DNA of 64,000 nt from Bacteroidota bacterium (GCA_029560875.1 JAKQKB010000235.1:24499-88498); one strand, 5' to 3'; positions 34,083 to 44,070 are shown, counted from the stretch's first letter. Made by a program: numbers and translations. Notes: generated by a model from the letters alone, not told the origin.

Positions 34083-36731
34083 CTAATTAAATCTGTAAGA
34101 GAATTTTACTAGGAATATATTGTGAGGGTGTGTATCGTAAAGGTTATCCATGTCGTTATTGAGCGATGTGCTGTAAACCGATTCGGATGTTTGTTTACTC
34201 ATGGTCCAAACAAAGAATACGGTTGAACCAGGTCTGTACTCCCAACGAACTATAAGGTTCGATTGAAAATCCATAAAGTTGAAGTTTCTGTTGTCGAACG
34301 AATAGTCGGTTGTTCCATCTGTGTTTTCATCAACTAAATAAGTTTCATTATTGGCATCATAGTTAATTTGAGAAGGTAACAGTTGGTAAAATCTTTTGGA
34401 GTAATTATTTGCATCAGGGTCGATAATGTATTTGAAATCGTGATATTTTCCAGATGCAAAGAATGGTCGACCATAGTACTGAACCGAAAGGTTTGGATTA
34501 ATACTATACTCCAATCGGAGAGATAGAGATAGCGTTTGCTGATTAATAGTTCCTCTCATATAGCGGATTACATTGCCATTATTGTCTTCAACGTTAGTTA
34601 CGTATTGTAAGTCGTTTCTGGATTCGGAATAGTTTGGACTTAATCTGATTGTAAGACTATTGGTGGGTTTGTACGATAATGTTGCATAAAATCCTTGGTA
34701 TTTACTGTAATTTACATCACCGTATTGTGTATTTCCGCCAAAATCAACGGTAACCTTTTTACGTTGGTCGCTGCTTAGGTTGAACCATGCATTCCAGCTA
34801 CCAGGGGTTCTAAGCATTGGTCCACCCCTTAGTGCGTGTGAACTTAAATTCTCCCCACTTCTATTTATACCACCTCCAAAGCCCCAGTAGTTTGTGAACT
34901 GAAGGTAAAAGTTAATATTTCCGCCTTTATAGGTCGATTGACCTCCAAAATTCCATCCAGTCCATTGGTTAAAGTTTAAATTGATATTGCGGAAGATAAA
35001 TTTGGGTTCCCAGTAGCGTAATCCAACCCAAACAACCTGAAAGATATCATCAACACTCTCGGTATACCCAATATCATTTATTTCTAATTGGGGTGATTTC
35101 CACGATAACATTCCCATATATCGCAAATGTCCTTCGCCAATTTTTCCAATTTGAATACCTCCACCAGTTCCTGTTAGTGAGTTACGCGATGAGTCAAGGC
35201 TAACGTAGTTTGCATCTGGTCGTTGAAAGTATCTTGCCGATGAGCGTTGGGTTTGCACTATTGCTTCTTCGGTTCCGTTTACATGGCTAAAGTAAAATTT
35301 TGCCCCCCATAGGTATTTTTTATTGGCCCACATGTGCTGTAGGTCAAGACCTCCAGTAAAAGCATTGCGATGTAGGTAATCTTCGGTTTCCGTGGTTAAT
35401 TGCCTATTTGTAGAAGTGAAAATACCAGATACAATAGTGTTTCCTTTATTAAGTTCTTGTCTTAAACTGCCAACAGTATAGTTGGTTAATGGTTCTACAA
35501 TTTGAACGCTTCTGTTTCCAATACTGTCAATTCTGGCAAACGAGTTTGCGGTTAAACTCTCAAGAACTCCGATAGACATGCCGTTGTTAGTTCGTCCTGT
35601 AATTTTTGCAGCACCCAATATGGCTGTATTTGATGGCATTTTTAAATATTCATCGTCATCAATATCAGGATATATTTGGGGTGAACGGCCAATTCTGCGT
35701 GAATAGAATAGATTTTGCGAGGCCAAATCGCCATCACCAAACATTAGCCCGAAACTTAGCATGTTGTTACCCTCAATAAAGAATGGTCTTTTCTCCTCAA
35801 AGTAGGTTTCAAATGCCGAAAGATTTATTTGTGATGGGTCCGATTCTACTTGTCCAAAATCAGGATTTACAGTTAAGTCTAAGGTAAAGTTGTTGGTTAA
35901 ACCAATTTTTGCATCAACGCCTGCATTTAAATCATTACGTTTACCAGTAACAAAAGGATTACCTATTTCTTTCTTGAAACTTTCAGTTTTTGCCACAAAG
36001 TATGGCGCTACCTCAATTTGCCGTTTTGGTGTTAATCCATGCAACCCGTTCATTTCCCCAAACATATGAACAAATCCAGGAGCATCTTTGGGAACGTGTT
36101 GCCACATCGATTGTTCCTGATTTCTATGGATGTATCGGGCAACCTGTAACCCCCAGGTTAAATCACCTGTATTTGCAAATCGAAGTTGGTTTAGCGGAAT
36201 TTTCATTTCTGCAGTCCAACCATCTGGTGTGCGTGCAGTTTTAACCCACCAAATAGGATTCCAGTTGTTGTCTTCCTTGTCACCATTCTCCATCATTACA
36301 AGGTCGTTTTTAACTCCCGACACACTAACACAATAAATAAACGCGGTACGCTTATCAAAATAGGAGTCTATTCCTATTGCAACCCAATCACCTTCTACTG
36401 CATCACGTTGGGTAACTCTCGATACTATTGCCTCTGGGTTATTGTCAAGCATTCTGAAGGCTGCGTATAGGAAATCTTTGTCGTAGTATATCTTAAATTC
36501 AGTAGGTTGTGTGGGCTGGACACCATTATAAGGTTCGTGCTGGGTAAAATTTCCTTCCCATTCGCCTTTTTGCCAAATTTTGTCGTCGAGAATCCCATCA
36601 ATTATGGGTGGTGTGGGATTTATAGGATTTGCTTTGTATAGTCTTTTTGGTTCATCTATTCCATAACTTAGTATTGTGCAGAGTGATAAAAAGAACATTA
36701 TCCACAGTGCTTTTTTTATGTTACCAGCCAT
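34083..36731 (-). CDS. DUF5916 outer-membrane protein with CBM9-like domain
   Basis: From the ATG at 36731 the product has 882 residues and a signal peptide (MAGNIKKALWIMFFLSLCTI...). The first 200 residues form a CBM9-like domain: PPIIDGILDDKIW, EFKIYYDKDFLYAAFRM and WTAEMKIPLNQLRF. The rest, marked by LDLTVNPDFGQVESDPSQIN and FFIEG, is DUF5916, a predicted outer-membrane beta-barrel ending in FLVKFSYRFN with a C-terminal aromatic. Members often sit near peptidase and glycan genes; the function is not established. The start at 36785 would add 18 residues before the signal and is rejected. Confidence 0.9.
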   Translation of the reverse strand: MAGNIKKALWIMFFLSLCTILSYGIDEPKRLYKANPINPTPPIIDGILDDKIWQKGEWEGNFTQHEPYNGVQPTQPTEFKIYYDKDFLYAAFRMLDNNPEAIVSRVTQRDAVEGDWVAIGIDSYFDKRTAFIYCVSVSGVKNDLVMMENGDKEDNNWNPIWWVKTARTPDGWTAEMKIPLNQLRFANTGDLTWGLQVARYIHRNQEQSMWQHVPKDAPGFVHMFGEMNGLHGLTPKRQIEVAPYFVAKTESFKKEIGNPFVTGKRNDLNAGVDAKIGLTNNFTLDLTVNPDFGQVESDPSQINLSAFETYFEEKRPFFIEGNNMLSFGLMFGDGDLASQNLFYSRRIGRSPQIYPDIDDDEYLKMPSNTAILGAAKITGRTNNGMSIGVLESLTANSFARIDSIGNRSVQIVEPLTNYTVGSLRQELNKGNTIVSGIFTSTNRQLTTETEDYLHRNAFTGGLDLQHMWANKKYLWGAKFYFSHVNGTEEAIVQTQRSSARYFQRPDANYVSLDSSRNSLTGTGGGIQIGKIGEGHLRYMGMLSWKSPQLEINDIGYTESVDDIFQVVWVGLRYWEPKFIFRNINLNFNQWTGWNFGGQSTYKGGNINFYLQFTNYWGFGGGINRSGENLSSHALRGGPMLRTPGSWNAWFNLSSDQRKKVTVDFGGNTQYGDVNYSKYQGFYATLSYKPTNSLTIRLSPNYSESRNDLQYVTNVEDNNGNVIRYMRGTINQQTLSLSLRLEYSINPNLSVQYYGRPFFASGKYHDFKYIIDPDANNYSKRFYQLLPSQINYDANNETYLVDENTDGTTDYSFDNRNFNFMDFQSNLIVRWEYRPGSTVFFVWTMSKQTSESVYSTSLNNDMDNLYDTHPHNIFLVKFSYRFN

Positions 36732-36846
36732 AAAATTAGGTTTAGGTTTATTAAACAGACGACCATTGAAAAACAAGTGCTGCAAATGCTACCTTGCTTT
36801 TATGTTAAGATCTGTTAAACCCAATAAACCCTATACATTTTAACAC

Positions 36847-37323
36847 TTAAAATGCTGATATGCCAGGATAGTTTAGTTCTTTAATGGCTTTCTCCTGCGG
36901 ATAGATAAAATACTTCACTTCGGCCTCACTGCATAAAACTCCCGTGCCATCGTATAGTTCTGTATGGATTGTGGCTATTCTTTTCTCTACGTGTTTTATT
37001 TTTCCAAGAATCTTTATTTCTCCTTTTTCAATTATCACAGGTTTCCTGTAGGTTACATTGAGGTTTGTAGTTACTCCTGCTGTTTCTAAAAGAATATATA
37101 TACACCAACTGGCTACCTCATCCATTAAGGTAGATTGGATACCACCATGAAGAACTCCTGCATAACCTTGGTAAAACTCGTGGGCAAGCCAACTCGTTTC
37201 AACGGTTTTCGTCTCTTCATCGTACCAAAAGGTTAAATTTAAACCAATAGGGTTCCTTGTTGAACAACAAAAGCATTTATGGTCAGGAAGTTGTGCGTAT
37301 GGATTGTTGAGTTTTCTTTTCAT
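36847..37323 (-). CDS. PaaI-like hotdog thioesterase
   Basis: The 158-residue product has the hotdog fold: a short N-terminal part with CFCCSTRNPIGL, then HEFYQGYAGVLHGGIQSTLMDE near 47-68, in which the HGG loop and D67/E68 are the usual active-site surroundings, and TTNLNVTYRKPV near 85-96. Such enzymes hydrolyse acyl-CoA thioesters in the cytoplasm. The three early cysteines (C18, C20, C21) are unusual but kept in similar short proteins as I recall. It is divergent from a TetR regulator, which may control it. Confidence 0.87.
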   Translation of the reverse strand: MKRKLNNPYAQLPDHKCFCCSTRNPIGLNLTFWYDEETKTVETSWLAHEFYQGYAGVLHGGIQSTLMDEVASWCIYILLETAGVTTNLNVTYRKPVIIEKGEIKILGKIKHVEKRIATIHTELYDGTGVLCSEAEVKYFIYPQEKAIKELNYPGISAF

Positions 37324-37392
37324 GTTCCGAATATTTGACTCTTAAGGTTTTATTTTGCAATTTTAAAAACTATTTAACAAAACAACTGTTAA

Positions 37393-37404
37393 AAACGTAT
37401 GTTT
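37393..37404. promoter_or_regulatory. imperfect palindrome AAACGTATGTTT, possible TetR operator
   Basis: AAAC-N4-GTTT lies in the divergent spacer and spans the likely -33 element (TATG at 37398-37401) of the TetR gene, 20 bases before TAACTTTG (37422-37429). Autoregulation and control of the thioesterase gene would fit. Confidence 0.4.
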
Positions 37405-37444
37405 ATTTTAAACTCATTTTCTAACTTTGAGAAAAAATAACGAT

Positions 37445-38056
37445 ATGGACTCCAAACAAGGAAATGCAACCCGTTTGAAGTTAATGGAAACAGCCCGAGA
37501 ACTCTTTATTGCTAAAGGAGTTGATAGGGTAGGGGTACGTGAAATTGCTACAAAGGCAGGTGTTAACCTTTCATTAATGAATTACTACTTTCAGAGTAAA
37601 GAGAATTTACTTGAACAGATATTTGAAACTTCCATTAAGGAGGATGGACAACGGCTCCGTCAGATCCTTAATACCGATAAGCCTTTAGAGCAAAAAATCA
37701 AAGAGTATGTTTATGAGTACATTGAGGTGTTGAGCAACGATCCTTTGCTAGTTCCTTTTGTATTATCAATAATTAATAGGAATGCAGAGCAGGCTCCTCG
37801 CTTAAAATCTGTTCATACACTATACAATACCGAAGCATTTTCCAAGCAAATCAAGACTGAGGTTGATAAGGGTAACATAAAACCTGTTGACCCAGAGCAG
37901 TTTTATATTAGTATGGTTTCATTAATACTTTTCCCATTTGCAATTAAACCCTTGGTGAAATACAGGCTAGGTTTAGCCGACGAAGAGATGGCCAAGGTGT
38001 TAAAATCCAGAAAGGAACATGTTTACGAAATGCTAATGGCCAGTTTAAAGAAGTAA
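37445..38056 (+). CDS. TetR/AcrR family transcriptional regulator
   Basis: From the ATG at 37445 the product has 203 residues. The N-terminal helix-turn-helix is clear: ARELFIAKGVDRVGVREIA, then KAGVNLSLMNYYFQSKENLL. The C-terminal part is helical and variable, as in TetR proteins that bind a small ligand. The divergent thioesterase suggests an acyl-CoA or fatty acid ligand, but that is inference. A TTG start at 37427 gives six more residues; it overlaps the -7 element, so I prefer the ATG. A terminator follows at 38085. Confidence 0.92.
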   Translation: MDSKQGNATRLKLMETARELFIAKGVDRVGVREIATKAGVNLSLMNYYFQSKENLLEQIFETSIKEDGQRLRQILNTDKPLEQKIKEYVYEYIEVLSNDPLLVPFVLSIINRNAEQAPRLKSVHTLYNTEAFSKQIKTEVDKGNIKPVDPEQFYISMVSLILFPFAIKPLVKYRLGLADEEMAKVLKSRKEHVYEMLMASLKK

Positions 38057-38084
38057 TTCTTTCAATAATTATAATTTAACACAT

Positions 38085-38110
38085 GGGAGTTTTTTCGACT
38101 CCCTTTTTTT
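38085..38110 (+). terminator. intrinsic terminator of the TetR gene
   Basis: GGGAGT and ACTCCC form a 6-base stem around a 7-base loop, followed by T7. Confidence 0.8.
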
Positions 38111-38240
38111 GTTGCAGTAGGTTTTTTTTAAGCCAATATGAATACTAATTTTCCTAAAATATGCATGCTTGCTTGCATACCATGAAAGAAATTTGGTGAT
38201 TAGAAAAAATAATTAAGTATCAATTACCTACCAAATTACA

Positions 38241-38270
38241 TTGATTTTCTTTAATAAAGCGCTAACTTTA
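38241..38270 (+). promoter_or_regulatory. candidate promoter of the three-gene membrane operon
   Basis: TTG at 38241-38243, a 19-base spacer, and TAACTTTA at 38263-38270 (seven of eight to TAnnTTTG counting free positions) fit the promoter pattern seen elsewhere in this window. Confidence 0.55.
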
Positions 38271-38305
38271 TTCTTTGTTACCCCATTAGTTTAAAATAAT
38301 TCAAG

Positions 38306-39535
38306 ATGAAACGAGAAAAGTATATTCCATTCGATAAGGAATTTCTACTTGAACAACAATTCGTTGATTTTAATGCTGATAAAAAAGAAGCCGAGGATTT
38401 AAAAAAATTCTTTGATATACTCGAGCATTACTTTCACTACGAAGCATTCAATCTTAACCGTAAATTAAAACAGAACTATGCCTTGTTCGATCCTGATTTA
38501 ACCGCAAAAGAGCGTGAAGGATTTATTGGGAAAAGTGACCTTTCAGTTTTTAAAGAAAATCTTTATAAAGTTGTTGAGCGAGGAAATTATGTTCAGGTTG
38601 ATAGGGAAACAATTGATGAAGCTTTCAAAAATTCTGATTTGATAGGTTTGAAGCTCGCAATTGATTTTAATGATTTTAGAGATTACGGGATATTTGTTCG
38701 AGGGCATCATAAAACGAAGGAGAAGGTTACACGGTTTTTCATTTTCAAAAAAGAAATTGAATTTGAGTACTACGATCGAGTAATGATTTACTTAAACTAT
38801 AACGACGCAAATTACTTTAACGAAAAGAATATCCGCCTAAGCAAATTACCGTTCGATCCAGGATGTATCGTATTAAAAATTTTCAAACGTGTTCCAAAAA
38901 ACGATCTTGAAACTATATTTCCAAATGCAGTACCCAAAATGTCTAATATTGATAAAATACTGTTTTGGGTACCAGGTATTGGTGGTGGAATTTCGCTGTT
39001 AGCATCAAAAGTAATACCCGCATTAGTTGCAATGTATGGAGCGTACAAATCAGGCGAAGCAATAGATTTGCTGGACAGCAAAACCTCCCTTAATCAGGGG
39101 CTAATTGCACTTGGAGTACTGGGTGGCTACTTGTTCCGACAGTACAGTAGTTTTGTGAATAAGAAAATTAAATATTCCAAAATGCTCTCGGATAGTCTTT
39201 ATTTTAAGAATTTAGGAAATAATAGTGGAGCATTTTACTCATTACTAAACTCTTCGGAGGAAGAGGAGTTAAAGGAAACAATTTTAGCTTATTCCTTCTT
39301 AAATAGAAGCAAGAGTCCGTTAACGGCAAAGGAACTCGATAGCCAAATTGAATCATGGTTTAAGACTAAGCATAATACAGATCTCGATTTTGATGTTGAG
39401 GATGCACTATACAAATTGCAAAGTATTGGTCTCGGTTCTGAAACTAATGGTAAATGGAAGGTAATTCCTTTGGGCGAAGCACTCATCCGAATAGATGAAA
39501 TATGGGATGGAATTTTTGAGTACAACCAGAAGTAA
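38306..39535 (+). CDS. DUF3754 (TMEM143-like) membrane protein
   Basis: The 409-residue product matches the DUF3754/TMEM143 family, known from bacteria, plants and mitochondria but without a known function. The N-terminal 200 residues are soluble and hydrophilic. Two hydrophobic segments follow (KILFWVPGIGGGISLLAS near 218-235 with PALVAMYGAY after it, and GLIALGVLGGYLFRQYS near 268-284), then YSKMLSDSLYFKNLGNNSGAF near 294-314, a typical stretch for the family. The last 100 residues look like a winged-helix-type domain (ELDSQIESWF ... FDVEDALYKLQSIG). It is the first gene of a three-gene operon with its own promoter. Confidence 0.82.
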   Translation: MKREKYIPFDKEFLLEQQFVDFNADKKEAEDLKKFFDILEHYFHYEAFNLNRKLKQNYALFDPDLTAKEREGFIGKSDLSVFKENLYKVVERGNYVQVDRETIDEAFKNSDLIGLKLAIDFNDFRDYGIFVRGHHKTKEKVTRFFIFKKEIEFEYYDRVMIYLNYNDANYFNEKNIRLSKLPFDPGCIVLKIFKRVPKNDLETIFPNAVPKMSNIDKILFWVPGIGGGISLLASKVIPALVAMYGAYKSGEAIDLLDSKTSLNQGLIALGVLGGYLFRQYSSFVNKKIKYSKMLSDSLYFKNLGNNSGAFYSLLNSSEEEELKETILAYSFLNRSKSPLTAKELDSQIESWFKTKHNTDLDFDVEDALYKLQSIGLGSETNGKWKVIPLGEALIRIDEIWDGIFEYNQK

Positions 39536-39589
39536 TTTGTTTTAAATTGAAATAACGATCAACAACAGTTTAATTAAACATATTGGATA

Positions 39590-41845
39590 ATGACAAAGTC
39601 GAAAAAGATCTTGAATAGTGTTAGCAATTTAAAAAACATTATCAGAGCTGAGGAGGGTAAGCATATTTGGCAATTCTCCCGTGTCGGTGGAGTTAATAGG
39701 GTAAACCTCGATAGAGGATCGGATTTGATCTCACTCGAATATCTAGATCAAAAACTTTGGACTGCATTGAGTTGTCCTGTTCATGGGTTGGAAATTGACC
39801 CAAAAACACTTGAACTAATTGATAAAGATAAGGATGAACGAATTAGGGTGCCAGAAGTCCTTGACGCTGTAAGATGGTTAACCTCTCTTATTAAAAATCC
39901 CGACGAACTGGTAAAAGAGAATAAAAGTCTTCCTCTATCATCAATTAACGATAGCACAGAAGAAGGGAAGATTTTACTTGCATCTGCCAAGCAAATTTTA
40001 TCAAACTTGGGAAAGCCAGATGATAATCATATCACTGTTGAGGAGTCTTCTGACACAACGAGAATTTTTGCTAACACAAAATTTAATGGCGATGGTGTTA
40101 TAACTGAAGATTCTACAGACGATGAAGCAATAAAAAAACTTATTAACGATATTATTTCCTGCTTTGGTTCAATAATTGACAGGAGCGGAAAGCCTGGTAT
40201 TTCAGTTGAACATATCGATGGCTTTTACAAAAGCATTGACGATTACTCAAACTGGTATGCCAAAGCCGAGGCTAATGCTAAAAAAATATTACCCTATGGC
40301 AATTCAACTGCCGAGGCTTTTGATGCGTTAATCGCTATCAAACCAAAAATTGAAGATTATTTTCTGAGATGCCGTTTGGCTGAGTATGATCCCGATTCCG
40401 TTGGAATTGTAAATTCATTAAACACTAGGTACGAAGCAATCAGTGCAAAAAATTTAGTTACCTGTACTGATGATATTGCAGGTTTTCCCATCACAAAAGT
40501 TGAGGAAGGAAAGCCTCTTTCACTTAAAAAAGCAATAAATCCTGCATGGGAAAATGCGCTAAATGTTTTCAATGAGTTGTTGATTAAGCCGGAGTTTTCC
40601 AATAAAGAGACCTTAACTGAGGCAGAGTGGAAAATCATCAACAATAAATTTGACGACTATATTGTTTGGCAATCCGAAAAGGTTGGGGTTGAAGTTGAAA
40701 AACTAGGACTAGTTTATATTCGTGAATTGCTCTCAGGAAATACCAAGGAGATATTATATTCATTAATTGATCAGGATAAAGCTTTAGAGGATAATGCGAA
40801 CAATATTTTTCTGGTAGATAAACTTGCTCGGTATTACCGTGATCTCTATACCTTACTAAATAACTATGTGACATTCCGCGATTTTTATTCACCCGATTCA
40901 AAAGCCATATTCCAAGCTGGAAGTTTATACATCGATCAACGTTGCTGCGATCTTTGCATTAAGGTTAGCGATATGAACAAACATAATGCAATTGCTCGAC
41001 AAAGCGGTTTATGCCTTATATATTGCAATTGCTTCTCAAAAACCAAGAATCAATCTATGACCATTGTTGCTGCATTAACCGATGGGGATATTGACAATAT
41101 TGAAGTTGGTCGTAATGCAATTTTTTATGACAGAAATGGAGAGGATTGGGATGCAACAATTATAAAGGTTATTGATAATCCAATTAGTATTCGACAAGCA
41201 TTTTGGTCGCCATACCGAAAGGTTTCAAGGTTTATATCCACTCAAATTGAGAAGGTAGCATCGGCAAAGGAAAAGGAGGTTGATGCTGCTGCGGCCTCTG
41301 GAATACAGAAAACAACTGCCCATGCAGAGGCCGGCATAAAAAGTGGTGCAAATCCTCCTGTTGCTCCGCAACCGTTCGATATTGGAAAGTTTGTTGGAAT
41401 TTTTGCCGCACTCAGCCTTGCCCTTGGCGCAATTGGATCTGTTATAGCATCTGCATTAATGGGATTCTTAGGCCTTGTTTGGTGGAAAATGCCTATTGCA
41501 TTATTTGCAATAATTATGTGTATTTCAGGACCATCCATGATAATTGCTTGGCTAAAACTTCGGAAAAGGAATCTTGCCCCATTATTGGATGCAAACGCAT
41601 GGGCAATTAACGCTCGCGCAACTATCAATATCCCTTTTGGAAATACGCTAACGCACTTGGCCTCTCTTCCCGAAAATGCCAAATTGAACCTGCTCGATCC
41701 CTTTGCAAAAAAGAGGAAGCCAATTATTCCAATTATTTTAATTTCAATTGTTGTAATGGGTATTATTGGTTTTGCATTATGGTATTTTGGTTTTTTTTCT
41801 GAATGGGGAATTATAGGTAATACTGTTGAGTCTAATTTGAATTAA
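39590..41845 (+). CDS. large membrane protein with an EF-hand-like loop, unknown function
   Basis: I do not recognise a named family. The 751-residue product has no signal peptide. At residues 78-89 it has DKDKDERIRVPE, a full EF-hand calcium loop (D78, D80, D82, I85, E89). A weaker FNGDGVITED occurs near 155. The central 450 residues are mainly helical. A pair of Cys groups (CCDLC, CLIYCNCF) occurs near 450-482. Near the C-terminus two hydrophobic segments lie at about 603-650 and one at 715-735, separated by a NLAPLLDANAWAIN and INIPFG segment. It sits 55 bases after the DUF3754 gene and about 20 before the DUF748 gene, so an envelope complex is a reasonable guess. Confidence 0.7.
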   Translation: MTKSKKILNSVSNLKNIIRAEEGKHIWQFSRVGGVNRVNLDRGSDLISLEYLDQKLWTALSCPVHGLEIDPKTLELIDKDKDERIRVPEVLDAVRWLTSLIKNPDELVKENKSLPLSSINDSTEEGKILLASAKQILSNLGKPDDNHITVEESSDTTRIFANTKFNGDGVITEDSTDDEAIKKLINDIISCFGSIIDRSGKPGISVEHIDGFYKSIDDYSNWYAKAEANAKKILPYGNSTAEAFDALIAIKPKIEDYFLRCRLAEYDPDSVGIVNSLNTRYEAISAKNLVTCTDDIAGFPITKVEEGKPLSLKKAINPAWENALNVFNELLIKPEFSNKETLTEAEWKIINNKFDDYIVWQSEKVGVEVEKLGLVYIRELLSGNTKEILYSLIDQDKALEDNANNIFLVDKLARYYRDLYTLLNNYVTFRDFYSPDSKAIFQAGSLYIDQRCCDLCIKVSDMNKHNAIARQSGLCLIYCNCFSKTKNQSMTIVAALTDGDIDNIEVGRNAIFYDRNGEDWDATIIKVIDNPISIRQAFWSPYRKVSRFISTQIEKVASAKEKEVDAAAASGIQKTTAHAEAGIKSGANPPVAPQPFDIGKFVGIFAALSLALGAIGSVIASALMGFLGLVWWKMPIALFAIIMCISGPSMIIAWLKLRKRNLAPLLDANAWAINARATINIPFGNTLTHLASLPENAKLNLLDPFAKKRKPIIPIILISIVVMGIIGFALWYFGFFSEWGIIGNTVESNLN

Positions 41846-41863
41846 TTGATAATGTTAGATACT

Positions 41864-42370
41864 ATGAAAACTATAAAACTCAGATATAAAATTCTTGGAG
41901 GAATAGCCCTTTTCCTTTTTATTCTCCTATTTTTCCTATCCAATTTTGTTAAAAAATATACTGTAAAACATAGTCAAGAGCTAATTGGTAGAAAAATCAC
42001 CCTAAGCGAATTGCATTTTAACTATTTTAGAGTATCTGTAAGAGCTAAGGATTTTGTTATGTACGAGACCAATCAGGTTGATAAGTTTGTGTCGTTCGGG
42101 GAATTTTACATTAACTTTGATCCATTAGCCCTTTTTAGCAATGAGTATTCCTTTTCACAGATAACACTTGTAAATCCTAACGTACATGTAAGTCAAAACT
42201 TGGATAGTTTTAATTTTGATGATCTTTTAAAGGCAAGTAAAGATACTGTTGTTGGTACGGAAAATGTGGATACTTCCAATGCTGCATTCCGCTTTACAGT
42301 GAGGAATTTGCAACTGACAAAAGGACTTATCGTTTACGAAGATCAGCAAATAAAAACCACATTGAGTTAG
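41864..42370 (+). CDS. N-terminal part of a frameshifted DUF748/AsmA-like protein
   Basis: From the ATG at 41864 (ATG at 41852 is also possible) this 168-residue piece starts with a membrane anchor, ILGGIALFLFILLFFLSNF, followed by the opening of an AsmA/DUF748 repeat-like domain (LIGRKITLSELHFNYFRVSV). It ends at an early TAG. The sequence after an A5 run (42352-42356) continues in another frame as NKNHIELDDLNLDIP, matching the expected protein; one extra A would restore a frame of about 735 residues. So the gene is either a recent pseudogene, a homopolymer sequencing error, or subject to slippage. AsmA-like proteins are bridge-like lipid carriers or envelope biogenesis factors. Confidence 0.78.
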   Translation: MKTIKLRYKILGGIALFLFILLFFLSNFVKKYTVKHSQELIGRKITLSELHFNYFRVSVRAKDFVMYETNQVDKFVSFGEFYINFDPLALFSNEYSFSQITLVNPNVHVSQNLDSFNFDDLLKASKDTVVGTENVDTSNAAFRFTVRNLQLTKGLIVYEDQQIKTTLS

Positions 42371-42423
42371 ACGATCTCAACCTCGATATACCATTAATAT
42401 CATGGGATAGCCGCCAGTCTAAT

Positions 42424-44070
42424 ATGGGTATCAACTTCCGATTAGGTGAAAGAGGAGAAGTCGAAATTAGTGCTGAGGTAGATAACCAGAATAAACGTTA
42501 TACCATTTTGCTTAATACTAAAACATTGAGCATTAGTCCGATGAAGGATTATCTGAAAGATTTCTTGGCTGTTAATAGTTTTGACGGACTACTCACTTCA
42601 AAAATTAAAATTATGGGTGAGTTTGAGCAAGCCATGAACCTTTCTGTTTCCGGAAATGTAATTGTTGACTCTTTACTTATTAATGATAACCAAAATGATT
42701 TATTGCTGGCGATTGATAGGGTTGAAACAAATATTAGTAGTGTAGAATTTAACGCATCGCGTTTCAACATCTCTTCCATTTCGGTTACTAATCCTAAAAT
42801 AAATGCGACGTTGAATCGCGATATGACTAATTTTGAACGCGTTTTACAACCCTACTTTAAATCGGACTCTTTGGCTGCACTCGTTGATACGGTTAAGGTT
42901 GATTCAACCGCACAAACCCCGTTAACTTACCGTATCGATACAATTAAGGTTATTGGTGGAGATATTCTATTTACAGACAATACCCTAAATCGCCCTTTCA
43001 ACTACGATTTAAGCAAAATTAATCTTTCTTTGGTCGGCCTCACTGAAAGTGCAACAAAAGTTCCTTTGACATTTTCATTAAGCACTAATAAAGTTGGAAG
43101 TTTGTCAGGTAAAATGATACTTAATATGTTGAACCCAGATTTTGTTAATTTTAACTTGAAAGTAAACCGACTTGGGTTGATTAGTTTTTCTCCCTATTCC
43201 GAATATTTTATTGCCTCGCCCATTACGCAAGGTTGGTTTAACTACGATTTATCACTTGAGATGACCCCAACAAAACTATTGAATAAGAATAGTGTTCGAT
43301 TCGAGGAACTTGAGTTTGGGAAAAAAACCAAAGATTCAACCGCAGTTAAAGTACCTATAAAATTGGCGCTTTATATTCTTAAGGATGCCAACGATATTAT
43401 TTCATTCGACTTGCCCGTTGAGGGTAATCCCTCCGAACCAAAGTTTAGTTACTCTAAAATTGTTTGGAAAACTTTAGGTAATTTTCTCATTAAAACTGCA
43501 GCTGCTCCTTTCAATGCCCTTTCTGGATTAACTGGTTCAAACCCTGAGGATCTTGAAAAGTTACCCTTTGAGTTTGCCCAGTCGGAATTTGATGAAAAAC
43601 AACATAAAACGCTTTCCAATATTGCCCTAATTATGCAAAAGAAACCAAATCTAATTTTTAGGCTTGTTCAATTTACAGATTTTGTGAAGGAGCGCGATTA
43701 CATCGCAACTATACGGGCTAAAAGGGAATATGTGTCAAGTGCGAATCCTAATACTGATTCTACAAAGGTTGATAGATTGGTAACAACCCTTTCATCGACA
43801 GATAAGAATTTCTTGGCGTATCTACGTATTCGTGAGCCTTTAGTTGATTCTCTTGGAGTTGAGGCTGTATGTGGTCGACTATACAATTCTTCAGAAATTA
43901 TTACAGAATTGAACTCAATTATAGCCAAGCGAAACTCAATGGTCCGAAATTTTTTAATGAATTCGCAGAATATTAAACCCGAAATGATTGAGGTATCCAC
44001 AGCAGATTTAAATAATATACCAGATGAATTAAAATTTCCCCATTTTAAAATTGAGGTAACCATCCAGTAA
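42424..44070 (+). CDS. C-terminal part of the frameshifted DUF748/AsmA-like protein
   Basis: This 548-residue frame is the continuation of the previous piece; the frame is open back to about 42352, and the Met at 42424 is internal. Long stretches of beta strands fit the AsmA/DUF748 fold (FDGLLTSKIKIMGEFEQAMN, PLTFSLSTNKVGSLSGKMIL). Near 380-420 it has LPFEFAQSEFDEKQHKTLSN, followed by VQFTDFVKERDYIATIRAKR, the OmpA-like closing segment usual for DUF748. It likely spans the periplasm when whole. A terminator follows at 44116. It is the third gene of the operon with DUF3754 and the EF-hand protein. Confidence 0.78.
   Translation: MGINFRLGERGEVEISAEVDNQNKRYTILLNTKTLSISPMKDYLKDFLAVNSFDGLLTSKIKIMGEFEQAMNLSVSGNVIVDSLLINDNQNDLLLAIDRVETNISSVEFNASRFNISSISVTNPKINATLNRDMTNFERVLQPYFKSDSLAALVDTVKVDSTAQTPLTYRIDTIKVIGGDILFTDNTLNRPFNYDLSKINLSLVGLTESATKVPLTFSLSTNKVGSLSGKMILNMLNPDFVNFNLKVNRLGLISFSPYSEYFIASPITQGWFNYDLSLEMTPTKLLNKNSVRFEELEFGKKTKDSTAVKVPIKLALYILKDANDIISFDLPVEGNPSEPKFSYSKIVWKTLGNFLIKTAAAPFNALSGLTGSNPEDLEKLPFEFAQSEFDEKQHKTLSNIALIMQKKPNLIFRLVQFTDFVKERDYIATIRAKREYVSSANPNTDSTKVDRLVTTLSSTDKNFLAYLRIREPLVDSLGVEAVCGRLYNSSEIITELNSIIAKRNSMVRNFLMNSQNIKPEMIEVSTADLNNIPDELKFPHFKIEVTIQ

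Noticed and set aside
41242..41682. 146-residue minus-strand frame
   Set aside because: It lies wholly inside the EF-hand membrane protein gene and has no independent support; its translation is the usual antisense shadow of an AT-rich gene.
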